This document shows positions 8,477-15,816 of a DNA stretch of 54,624 bases, in pieces. The position numbers and the translations under genes were made by a program. Source of the stretch: a bacterium (GTDB taxonomy: Bacteria > Patescibacteriota > Patescibacteriia > 2-12-FULL-60-25); the NCBI GenBank assembly GCA_021796435.1, contig JAJYXM010000016.1, positions 1 to 54,624 on the forward strand, given 5' to 3'. Numbering within the stretch: position 1 is the first letter of the stretch; each line of letters begins with the position of its first letter. A model generated the notes under the pieces. It did no database searches. It was not told the origin of the DNA and was given only the letters and a program-made list of their open reading frames with translations.

Positions 8477-10021
8477 ATGCCATCAAACAACCCACTCGAG
8501 CACCTGCTCGCGGACGTCGCTGAAACGCTTGACGTGCCGGCCTCTGCATACGATCAAGCCGAAGAGCGGTATCGAGCAGTGGGAGAATGGCTGTGTGCGG
8601 ACGCGTCCCCCATACGCGGCGACTCCCCGGAAGTCTACTCCCAGGGGTCCTTTCGGCTTGGCACCGTAGTTCGTCCCCTGCGCGGGGACGACTACGACTT
8701 GGATGCAGTCGTGCAACTGGCCGGCTCGCAGGCCTCCTGGATGCCGGGAGACCTGAAGGCGGCCGTGGGTGAGCGGCTGAGAGCGCATTCTGTGTATGGC
8801 CGGATGCTTGAGCCGGAGGGACGGAGGTGTTGGACACTGCAGTACGCGTCTGAGCCAAATCGGCACCGATTTCATCTTGATCTGTTGCCGAGCATCCTGT
8901 CGAACCCGGGCGGCGTGCCACGGGAGTCGAGCCCAACGGCGCTTGCTATTACGAATCGCGTTTCCCCGGGTCAGGTTGAGTGGAGACACAGCGATCCGAA
9001 GGGATATGCGGACTGGTTCCTCGCGCGAACGGTGACGCTCTCGGAGAAGCGAGCTGCGCACTCCGGTACCGTTGCCGGTGTTGAGCCGGTTCGGACTTTC
9101 ACTCGCCACGCGCCACTCCAGCGCGCTGTTCAGCTTCTGAAACGCTATAGGGATGTCTTGTTCCGTGACGACGACGAGCACGCGCCGATTTCGGTCATCA
9201 TCACCACGCTTGCCGCCCAGGCGTACGAAGGCGAAGAAGCGCTGGTCGATACCCTGTTCGGCGTGCTCAACCGAATGTCGAGGTTCATCCGTATCCAGGG
9301 TGACGAGGTAGTCATTCCGAATCCCATCCAGCCCAACGAGAACTTCGCCGACCGATGGCATGGTGATGTCCGCAAAGCCAAGGCGTTCGTGAAGTGGCTT
9401 GAGTCCGCCAAGCGGCTGGAAGCGGAACTGCTCGCGGAGCCTCCGGATCGGCTTAGCACAACGCTTGGCCGCGTTCTCGGCGAGAGCTCTGGCCGAGCCG
9501 CAATGGAGAAGTTTGCCGCGCGAGGTGGGAGACCCGTCGCCCGTCAGCTTGTCGAGACATCGGAATTCAGTCGGTCGAAGAGCGACGATTCGAAGACCGG
9601 AACTGGGCTACGAGGAGCGTTGTCCGCTGTTCTTGCACTGCTGCTGAACGCACCGCATCGGCAGCGCCCACCCTGGCAAATGGCACCTGACGGCACGACC
9701 GTGAAGGTTCGCGGGTTCGTGACCGGGGGAAGAGGTGCGCGACTTGGGGAGTTCGTCTCGGGGCAGCCCCTTTCTCTCTTCGCTAGCCTTCGATTCGATG
9801 CGGACATCATAGGCTCGCATACCGAAGTGTACTGGCAGGTGACGAACACGGGGGAGGAAGCGGCGCGAGCACAGGATCTTCGAGGCCGTCTTGAGCTTGG
9901 CCGCCGGCAGAAGACCGAAACAGCAAGGTATCGTGGAGACCATTCAATCGAGTGCTTCGTGGTGCGAGAGGGTGTGTGCGTTGCTCGGAGCGGACAATTC
10001 GTTGTGTCGGTACGGGGGTGA
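8477..10021 (+). CDS. SMODS CD-NTase with C-terminal AGS-C domain (CBASS synthase 1)
   Basis: The start is the ATG at 8477, five bases after the Cap5 stop; the frame is open upstream but overlaps cap5. The protein has 514 residues. The nucleotidyltransferase signature is intact: GS at 57-58 (YSQGSFRLGT), D74 and D76 (DDYDLDAV) and a third Asp near 135 (FHLDLLPS). The last ~85 residues (WQVTNTGEEA, then HSIECFVVREG and ARSGQF) match the AGS-C putative sensor domain described for SMODS proteins. It should make a cyclic di- or trinucleotide on phage infection to activate the upstream Cap5. No ancillary genes accompany the pair, so it looks like a minimal type I-style CBASS. The 3' end converges on the second cap5, 18 bp away. 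Confidence 0.9.
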   Translation: MPSNNPLEHLLADVAETLDVPASAYDQAEERYRAVGEWLCADASPIRGDSPEVYSQGSFRLGTVVRPLRGDDYDLDAVVQLAGSQASWMPGDLKAAVGERLRAHSVYGRMLEPEGRRCWTLQYASEPNRHRFHLDLLPSILSNPGGVPRESSPTALAITNRVSPGQVEWRHSDPKGYADWFLARTVTLSEKRAAHSGTVAGVEPVRTFTRHAPLQRAVQLLKRYRDVLFRDDDEHAPISVIITTLAAQAYEGEEALVDTLFGVLNRMSRFIRIQGDEVVIPNPIQPNENFADRWHGDVRKAKAFVKWLESAKRLEAELLAEPPDRLSTTLGRVLGESSGRAAMEKFAARGGRPVARQLVETSEFSRSKSDDSKTGTGLRGALSAVLALLLNAPHRQRPPWQMAPDGTTVKVRGFVTGGRGARLGEFVSGQPLSLFASLRFDADIIGSHTEVYWQVTNTGEEAARAQDLRGRLELGRRQKTETARYRGDHSIECFVVREGVCVARSGQFVVSVRG

Positions 10022-10039
10022 TTCCGGCTTCCTGAGGTG

Positions 10040-11221
10040 CTACGAAATCGGCCGGCTGTTGATCGTGACGCACTGCTGGAACGTGCCGCCCACGTTGTCG
10101 TAGACCACGAGTTCTGGATCCACCTTCGGGAACAGGTCCGTACCACACCGAATGGCAACCGGCGCCGGGACAGCGGGAAACACATGCAGCTGACGAGGGC
10201 CTTGGTGGCGGAGATGGATCTCCGAAAGAACCTCACGGTACACGCGGCGGAACAGCTCGAGGTCCTCCTTGAGGTTGAGGAACTGTCGATTCGGCTCCTG
10301 TCCGGCTAGCGTGATTTCGTAGATGGTGAAGCGGGCATCGATGTCGGCTGGTAGCGATGCAGGTAGCACCTTGCCGCTCAGCGAAAGGACGAGTGCAACA
10401 CACGCGGGGTCAGTTCCGTCCTGGATCCGCTCGTACGTGTACTGGGCTGGGACGGCCTCTTTTCGCCAAGTCCAGGACTGATCGCGGTGCTTCTGGTACA
10501 TGTCCGCCGCGACCTTGTCCCCGAGCTCTCGGCCGAAGGCCATGAGGACCGGGATCGTGGCGAGCGCGAATATGGAGTAGTGTCGGGGCTTCGGGCCGTC
10601 GATACCTCCAGAGAGAATCATGTCGATTTGGCGCCGGATGATGTGAAGAGCCGCCTCGGTCATGCCCAGCTCTTCAGAGCGCAGGTGCGCCAGGTCAATC
10701 ACGGCACCGGTCTCATCCGGCGCATAGCGCGGCGCGATGGCCGAGCGGACGTCGTGGGCGGGAATGTCGACCGGCTGGCCCCCGATACGGCCGCGGAGTT
10801 GGATGACCCAGGTTCGCATCTCGGGACCGTGTTCAGTCACGGCCCTGATACGTTCCTCGTGGGCTCGCTTGAAGCCGCGCAGCTTCCCCACGGGATAGTC
10901 TGCATGGTTGGTGTCGATGAGCTTGTGGCAAGCGAGGCAGAGCAGCATGAGGTTGTCGAGCGCGTGAGGGTCTAGAGGACGGTCCATGTCCCCTCGAGGC
11001 CCGTCGGCGCTGAAGGCGACGATGTGGGCGACGTCCGAGAAGTTGCCACCTTCGCCGGTGAGTTCATGGGCGAGAAGGAACTTATTGCAGCCGGCGAATT
11101 CACACCGCCCTGCCGATCTTGCCGCAAGCTCAAGTCGTGTCACACACGGAAGGTTCCGCGCTATCTCGACTGGGGACGAACCTTGGTCGCGCGGCTTAGC
11201 GGTGGCGGGTTTCCGGGCCAT
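10040..11221 (-). CDS. cap5: Cap5-like HNH-SAVED CBASS effector (copy 2)
   Basis: The protein has 393 residues. The HNH zinc site is C40/C45 (GRCEFAGC), H66 (DVAHIVAF) and C95/C98/H99 (LCLACHKLID). The C-terminal SAVED domain ends LHVFPAVPAPVAIRCG...PKVDPELVVYD, clearly homologous to but diverged from the copy at 7,296. It is the last gene of a minus-strand unit with a CapH-like repressor, a CapP-like protease and an unknown gene (three bases before this ATG). The divergent plus-strand unit supplies a CD-NTase, HORMA and TRIP13, so it is the likely nuclease effector of the type III CBASS. An effector on the opposite strand from its synthase is unusual. Confidence 0.9.
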   Translation of the reverse strand: MARKPATAKPRDQGSSPVEIARNLPCVTRLELAARSAGRCEFAGCNKFLLAHELTGEGGNFSDVAHIVAFSADGPRGDMDRPLDPHALDNLMLLCLACHKLIDTNHADYPVGKLRGFKRAHEERIRAVTEHGPEMRTWVIQLRGRIGGQPVDIPAHDVRSAIAPRYAPDETGAVIDLAHLRSEELGMTEAALHIIRRQIDMILSGGIDGPKPRHYSIFALATIPVLMAFGRELGDKVAADMYQKHRDQSWTWRKEAVPAQYTYERIQDGTDPACVALVLSLSGKVLPASLPADIDARFTIYEITLAGQEPNRQFLNLKEDLELFRRVYREVLSEIHLRHQGPRQLHVFPAVPAPVAIRCGTDLFPKVDPELVVYDNVGGTFQQCVTINSRPIS

Positions 11222-11224
11222 GTG

Positions 11225-11737
11225 TCACCTCGTGAGCAATGGGTTCATGGTGGTCACGTCCTGCCCGTCCACGAGGAGCCGAACCCCGTGCGACTCGCAT
11301 GCGTGGCAGAGGGCAGACTGCTCCGCCAGCGACAAGCTGTTCCAGTCTTCTTGGGTCAGCTCCGCCGTCCCTGGGTTCTTGCCTGTTTCTACGACAAACT
11401 GATTCCACGCAGCCGCGATCATCTGGAATGTAGGGGAGGCGGGGGGCGGCGCGGCAGTCGCAGCGCGCTTCTCCGCATCGGCGGCGTTCAGCACGCGGTT
11501 CAGCGCCCCAGCCACCTTCTCCGCGAGCTCAGTGTTGCGCGCGTTGGCGCGCTCGCGGTCGACGATGCGATGCTGGTCCATGGCGGCGCCCGCTCCGATC
11601 GCGTGGGAGAGGGCGGGTATCCATGGTCGCGCCTCGCCATCGACGATCGCCTTGACGAAGCGTGATCCAGCAGCGATCAGTGCCGCCTCAACCATCCTAT
11701 CCGGCTTCTTTCCTCGCGTTGCCCATCGGTTTCCCAT
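11225..11737 (-). CDS. Unknown protein between CapP-like and Cap5 genes
   Basis: The protein has 170 residues from the ATG at 11737, chosen because GAGGAG lies eight bases upstream; an in-frame GTG at 11746 is possible. The N-terminus is basic (RGKKPDR), followed by a predicted helical region with an Ala-rich middle (AAATAAPPPASP type linker) and a C-terminal helical segment with CHACESHG. There is no recognised fold and no catalytic motif. Its stop is three bases before the Cap5 start, and the CapP-like stop is 35 bases upstream, so it is almost certainly co-expressed with the effector. It could be an effector partner, inhibitor or unrelated passenger. Confidence 0.7.
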   Translation of the reverse strand: MGNRWATRGKKPDRMVEAALIAAGSRFVKAIVDGEARPWIPALSHAIGAGAAMDQHRIVDRERANARNTELAEKVAGALNRVLNAADAEKRAATAAPPPASPTFQMIAAAWNQFVVETGKNPGTAELTQEDWNSLSLAEQSALCHACESHGVRLLVDGQDVTTMNPLLTR

Positions 11738-11772
11738 AGCACGCACTCCTCATCGCAGAGCCAGTCCAGCTC

Positions 11773-12783
11773 CTACCTACCAACCTCGATCGTTGCCCAC
11801 GGCCCCCGCGCGGTGACACGGATTGGGCGTCGGACGCGAGCCAGGGGTTGCCCTGATTCAGTCCGCCACTCGGCCAGATTGTCGTCTCCCTCGTGGTTGC
11901 GTCCGAAGGCGTCATCGCGGGCGTCGTGGATGACCGAATGTGGTGGGATCCGGAAGTTCGGCCAGACCCTGATCCCAGCTTCGTCCGCCGCGTCGTTCCA
12001 GAGCACCGTCTTGGCGCGCAGCGCCAGCGAACCGTTGTCGTTTTCGGGGTCGCCCCTGCGACAAGCAAGGTCAACCCTGACCATGCAGAGAGGGAACGGT
12101 GTGAGCCTGGTGAACGCACGGTATGACGCTTCCTGGCTGGCACCAGGGCACAAGGCTTCGCGGGTGGCGTCGAACGCGTCGAGCACAGAGGGCTCGCTCG
12201 CAAGGGCAACCCGCAGGAACGGCAGGACGATCGGCTCCCAGAAACCGATGCGTGACGCGATTTCGTCAACCACCTGCTCGACCGGCTCCGGGCGCTCGAC
12301 CGTCGTCCGGCGCCACGCCGTACGGTTCGCGGGATCCGGGATCAAGAGATGCGCTGGTTCATGACGTTCGGCGAACCACGCGCGAAATCGCCGCGCGCCC
12401 CGAGCATCCACCACGGCCGTGTAGCTCGCGGCTCGAGGGTCGGCCCGGCCGTTCCGGTACACGAGCGCTTCGGTGTTGCGAGCGAATTCGAACTCGAGCT
12501 GTACGGGGAGCGCTGGATGATCCTGCTTCAGCTTCGATGAATAGCGTTCGAGATCCTCGTCGACCTCGATCCGCAGGATGCGCAAGCGAGTCTGGTCGAG
12601 GACGAGCGCGTGCACGTCGTCGAGCTTCTCGGGGTCGATGTGGAGCGCGTCCATGCGTCGAATGACCCGCTCAACTGCCGCGCCACAGATCTTCGCCTTG
12701 AGGTTGGGCCCCCTGAGCCCCAGCGTATCCGCGATGGCGCGCACCTCAGGATCCTGGTCGATGCGTTTGGACTCGCGACTCAT
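11773..12783 (-). CDS. capP: CapP-like ImmA/IrrE-family zinc metallopeptidase regulator
   Basis: The protein has 336 residues and starts with an ATGA overlap on the repressor stop (12780-12783). A metalloprotease motif sits mid-protein: RRFRAWFAERHEPAHLLI contains HEPAH (HExxH). It is followed by an acidic segment (VVDEIASRIGFWEP) at the place where the third zinc ligand lies in ImmA/IrrE proteins. The C-terminal ~140 residues could be a sensor domain. Known CapP proteins cleave the partner HTH repressor CapH after DNA damage and so derepress CBASS. Pairing, order and coupling to an HTH gene next to a type III CBASS support that role. The surrounding sequence is divergent from classic ImmA, so the family call is by motif and context. 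Confidence 0.75.
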   Translation of the reverse strand: MSRESKRIDQDPEVRAIADTLGLRGPNLKAKICGAAVERVIRRMDALHIDPEKLDDVHALVLDQTRLRILRIEVDEDLERYSSKLKQDHPALPVQLEFEFARNTEALVYRNGRADPRAASYTAVVDARGARRFRAWFAERHEPAHLLIPDPANRTAWRRTTVERPEPVEQVVDEIASRIGFWEPIVLPFLRVALASEPSVLDAFDATREALCPGASQEASYRAFTRLTPFPLCMVRVDLACRRGDPENDNGSLALRAKTVLWNDAADEAGIRVWPNFRIPPHSVIHDARDDAFGRNHEGDDNLAEWRTESGQPLARVRRPIRVTARGPWATIEVGR

Positions 12784-13244
12784 CGGCCTCTCTTGTCCTG
12801 TGCGCGATCTGGGCGCAGGCGGCGAACCGCGGCTGCAAGCGCGCGCAGCTCCTCGCGCCCAGGTTCCCACGCGCGACCTCTGCTTCGCCGTGCGACAACG
12901 GTCTGCAGCGCCGCCGCGACATCGAGAGTCTCCCCGTACGACCACCCCTCCTCTTCTGCGAGTTCGGCCACAAACCCCGGAATCGCGATCCGCTCCTGCT
13001 TGATCATGGGCATTTCCGGCAGCTCTCCGGTGAGGATCCACTCTACCGACACGTCCAACGTGTTGGCGATTCGGAGGTAGATGAGTCCGCTCGCGGAAGC
13101 CCGGCCCCCTTCGATCTCGCTCACGAAGCTCTTCGAAACTCCGGCATTCTCGGCCAGCGCCTCCTGCGTCAGGTTCAGCTCTCGGCGGCGTTGTCGGATC
13201 CGGCCACCTATCGCGGCCAGGGCCTCGGGATCGCGCTTGTCCAT
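12780..13244 (-). CDS. capH: CapH-like XRE-family HTH repressor
   Basis: The protein has 154 residues from the ATG at 13244 (MDKRDPEAL); the longer frame to 13301 would overlap the putative operator. Residues ~10-65 are a textbook XRE helix-turn-helix (RIRQRRRELNLTQEALAENA, then SKSFVSEIEGGRASASG). The remainder is helical and Arg-rich. The stop overlaps the CapP-like start (ATGA), implying translational coupling. It probably represses the divergent CD-NTase-HORMA-TRIP13 promoter and its own operon through the inverted repeat at 13265-13297, and is inactivated by its protease partner. Confidence 0.85.
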   Translation of the reverse strand: MDKRDPEALAAIGGRIRQRRRELNLTQEALAENAGVSKSFVSEIEGGRASASGLIYLRIANTLDVSVEWILTGELPEMPMIKQERIAIPGFVAELAEEEGWSYGETLDVAAALQTVVARRSRGRAWEPGREELRALAAAVRRLRPDRAQDKRGR

Positions 13245-13264
13245 CGCGCTACCTATAACCCGAA

Positions 13265-13322
13265 CAAGCCGTGTCGGCAACCGGAATGGACGGCTTGACA
13301 TCTCCGATAGCGAACTTACCTT
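13265..13322 (+). promoter_or_regulatory. Divergent CBASS control region: promoter overlapped by inverted-repeat operator
   Basis: The plus strand has TTGACA (13295-13300), a 16-base spacer and TACCTT (13317-13322), 45 bp before the CD-NTase ATG. A perfect 8-bp inverted repeat (CAAGCCGT at 13265-13272, ACGGCTTG at 13290-13297) covers the -35 box. A dimeric XRE repressor bound there would block the promoter and sit 21 bp upstream of the repressor gene. The -10 match is weak. Confidence 0.55.
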
Positions 13323-13367
13323 GCGGCTCGTCCGTGTTTTTCTTGAATCTGGTACCGAGGAGGCGCC

Positions 13368-14390
13368 ATGGCTGGCTTGAGCAATAGATCAACGCTCCAC
13401 CGTCGTCTTACCGCTTTCGTCGATTGGATCGCTACGGAGACGGCGACCGAGGACCGCATCCGCACCCAGGCGGACGAGATCAGGAACCGGATCAAAGGCA
13501 AGGCGACGGACGATGGGTTGACCGTCCGTAGCATGCCGAACAGCGGCTCCTTCGCGAAACGCACCGGGCTGCGGCGCCACCTTCAGGGTGAGTCCTACGT
13601 CGAAGGCCAGGACGTCGACCTGCCGTTCGTGGTCTCGCCAAAGACCAAGGACGACGAGGCGGTCGACCGCTTGCTCGACAAGTTCCTAGCCTACGCGCAG
13701 GCAAGCTACCCCGACACGACCCGGACCAAGACCAAGAGTTCCGTGAGGCTGCGCTTCGTCGGCACGAAACTCTCGTACGACCTGGTCCCCATGCTCGCCA
13801 CGCCCGACCCCGAGGAGCAGATCCTGTTTCGCGCCGACGGCGAACGACGACGCACCTCTGTGCAGAAGCATATCTCGTTCGTCAAGTCGCGTACGCAGGC
13901 GAGCAACGTGGTCGCGGGACGGGTGAAGTTCAACGAGTGCGTGCGGCTCATGAAGTGGTGGCGCGAGTTCCGAGTCGGAAGCGCCGGCTCCCTCACCAAG
14001 ATGCCCACCTTCGTGGTCGACCTTCTGTCCGCAAGGGCTTTCGATGATCAATCTGTGACCGACAGCTACGCCGAGACCCTGGCTCGCTGGTTCGGTTCTT
14101 TGGCAAACATGGTGCAGAAGCGGACGCCGGTCTACTTCACCGATTTCGTCCGCCCGAGCGTCTTGCCGCGGGCTACGTGGGTGGTGCTTGATCCCGTGAA
14201 TCCTGAGAACAACGCTGTGTCTGCGTGGAGCGGCCTCATGGTTGACGAACTGGCTGAATGGCTCGGTGAGGGGCGTGACGCTTTGCACCGCGCCATCGCA
14301 GCTGATCTGCGCGGTGACGATCGGGCGTCTCTCGATGCGCTTGTCGCGCTTTTCGGATCCCCATTCCGGCATCACTGTGGAGACAAGTAA
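13368..14390 (+). CDS. CD-NTase of type III CBASS (clade C-like)
   Basis: The protein has 340 residues, with GAGGAGG four bases before the ATG. Nucleotidyltransferase motif: GS at 60-61 (PNSGSFAKRTGL), D82 and D84 (GQDVDLPFVV) and a third Asp at 138 (SYDLVPML), all present. It is short, without the AGS-C tail of the first synthase, and belongs to a different CD-NTase subgroup. It is followed at three bases by a HORMA gene and then a TRIP13-like ATPase, the hallmark of type III CBASS. There, HORMA bound to peptide activates the synthase and TRIP13 disassembles the complex. The product, in known clade C systems often a cyclic trinucleotide, would activate the minus-strand Cap5. Confidence 0.9.
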   Translation: MAGLSNRSTLHRRLTAFVDWIATETATEDRIRTQADEIRNRIKGKATDDGLTVRSMPNSGSFAKRTGLRRHLQGESYVEGQDVDLPFVVSPKTKDDEAVDRLLDKFLAYAQASYPDTTRTKTKSSVRLRFVGTKLSYDLVPMLATPDPEEQILFRADGERRRTSVQKHISFVKSRTQASNVVAGRVKFNECVRLMKWWREFRVGSAGSLTKMPTFVVDLLSARAFDDQSVTDSYAETLARWFGSLANMVQKRTPVYFTDFVRPSVLPRATWVVLDPVNPENNAVSAWSGLMVDELAEWLGEGRDALHRAIAADLRGDDRASLDALVALFGSPFRHHCGDK

Positions 14391-14393
14391 CAG

Positions 14394-14894
14394 ATGTACT
14401 ACACGGCCACCGCCACGGCATCCCGCACCAACACCTACACCGAGGCCCGCGTCCGCTACGTCATGGACAAGGTGCTCGAGGACTTTATGACCATCGCTGT
14501 TCGCGGATTCGCCCCCTTCGAACGAATGACAGCATGGTACGAGGACGTGCGGGCCGTTTTGCTTCTCGAAGCAGCTGAGTTCTTTGAGATTCAGCTCACA
14601 CCGCCGAGGGGCAAGAAAGTTGGCATCCGCTACACGGTAATCGACGACGGGTCGATCGCAGAGGACGAAGCGTCGGGTGGCCAGAACCTATACGGGTTAC
14701 CAAATGGGACCACGGTGGCGATCGTCATCCACGCCCGTGACGACGCAAAGAAGCGCGACGCCGCCCTCGCCTACTTGAAGAGGCGGGGGTGGTCTATGAA
14801 TGGGACGGTGCTTCAGGATGAAGGCGCGCGCGACCGCGGATACTCCAAAGACGGATATGGTGTGCAGCGAGCGCGGATCGGGAATTGGCAATGA
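14394..14894 (+). CDS. cap7: Bacterial HORMA-domain protein (Cap7-like)
   Basis: The protein has 166 residues, starting three bases after the CD-NTase stop and overlapping the TRIP13-like start (ATGA). The pattern matches bacterial HORMA proteins: a Thr/Ala-rich N-terminus that leads into the long helix (YTEARVRYVMDKVLEDFMT), an E(F/I)QLTPPRGKK strand region, and a C-terminal YSKDGYGVQRARIG segment where the safety belt would close. Bacterial HORMA proteins bind a closure peptide and then the CD-NTase to switch it on. Recognition rests on order and partial sequence likeness; a profile search would settle it. Confidence 0.8.
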   Translation: MYYTATATASRTNTYTEARVRYVMDKVLEDFMTIAVRGFAPFERMTAWYEDVRAVLLLEAAEFFEIQLTPPRGKKVGIRYTVIDDGSIAEDEASGGQNLYGLPNGTTVAIVIHARDDAKKRDAALAYLKRRGWSMNGTVLQDEGARDRGYSKDGYGVQRARIGNWQ

Positions 14895-15790
14895 GTGAAC
14901 TTCAACTTTTCGAAACAAGGCATCCGAACAAAGACGCCGGCAAGGCGTTCCAGCGGCTCGTGGGCTTGGACGCGCACAAGACAAGGTTGGTGGACGAGCT
15001 CGCGTTGCTCCTCGACCCTTCCCGCCTCGATGCATGGCGAGAGAAGCACCACCCGAAGGGGCTACCCATCCTCGATGTACTTGCGCAAGGCGCGCCCGTC
15101 GTCCTGCTCTCCGGCGAGGTGGGCTGCGGCAAGACGGCGCTAGCGACGTGTGTCGCGACACCCGTTGCAGAAGCCCTCGACGCGCGAGTTGCATGCTTCG
15201 AGACACCATCGAACATTCGAGGGACCGGACTTGTGGGCGACCTCTCGAACCGAATCACCACAGCATTCTCGATGGCGAAATCCAAGCTCGGCGGAAACGG
15301 CACCAAGTACGGTCTCCTCGTCATCGACGAGGCGGACGACTTAGCGACGAGCCGCGCGCAGATGCAGGCCCACCATGAGGATCGCGCTGGGTTGAACGTT
15401 CTAGTGAAGCAAGTGGATCTGCTCGCTCGCGAGTGCCCCGGGCTCGCGACCATCCTCATTACCAACCGTCTCTCTGTGCTCGACCCCGCGATTCGACGGC
15501 GCGTCGCGCTTCATCTCGTGTTCGAACGGCCCGACGACGACGCGCGTCGCGAGATCTTCACCGAGATGCTCCGTGGAACCGGCGCGAAAGACAGGGACAT
15601 CGACGACTTGGTGCAGCAAAGCAAGCGGGAGGACACGCCGTACTCGGCCTCCGACCTGATCCACAGGGTAGGACGGCTAGCGCTCAATCGTGCAAGGATC
15701 GCAAACTGCAGGTTCGGTGCGGACCATGTTCGTGACGCACTGGGTGAGGTGAATCCCACGCCGCTTGTGGAATGTTCCTCCTGTCAATGA
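14891..15790 (+). CDS. cap6: TRIP13/Pch2-like AAA+ ATPase (Cap6-like)
   Basis: The protein has 299 residues. Walker A is GEVGCGKT (residues 75-82), Walker B LLVIDEADD (~142-150), sensor 1 ILITNR, and an arginine-finger region DPAIRRRVALHL follows. A C-terminal helical lid (YSASDLIHRVGRLALN) completes a AAA+ module. Overlap with the HORMA gene shows it is the TRIP13 partner. In type III CBASS this ATPase remodels HORMA, dissociates it from the CD-NTase and limits signalling. Its 3' end converges with the minus-strand Lon-like gene 26 bp away. Confidence 0.88.
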   Translation: MSELQLFETRHPNKDAGKAFQRLVGLDAHKTRLVDELALLLDPSRLDAWREKHHPKGLPILDVLAQGAPVVLLSGEVGCGKTALATCVATPVAEALDARVACFETPSNIRGTGLVGDLSNRITTAFSMAKSKLGGNGTKYGLLVIDEADDLATSRAQMQAHHEDRAGLNVLVKQVDLLARECPGLATILITNRLSVLDPAIRRRVALHLVFERPDDDARREIFTEMLRGTGAKDRDIDDLVQQSKREDTPYSASDLIHRVGRLALNRARIANCRFGADHVRDALGEVNPTPLVECSSCQ

Positions 15791-15816
15791 AACGAAGCCA
15801 GTGAGGGAGCAGATGT

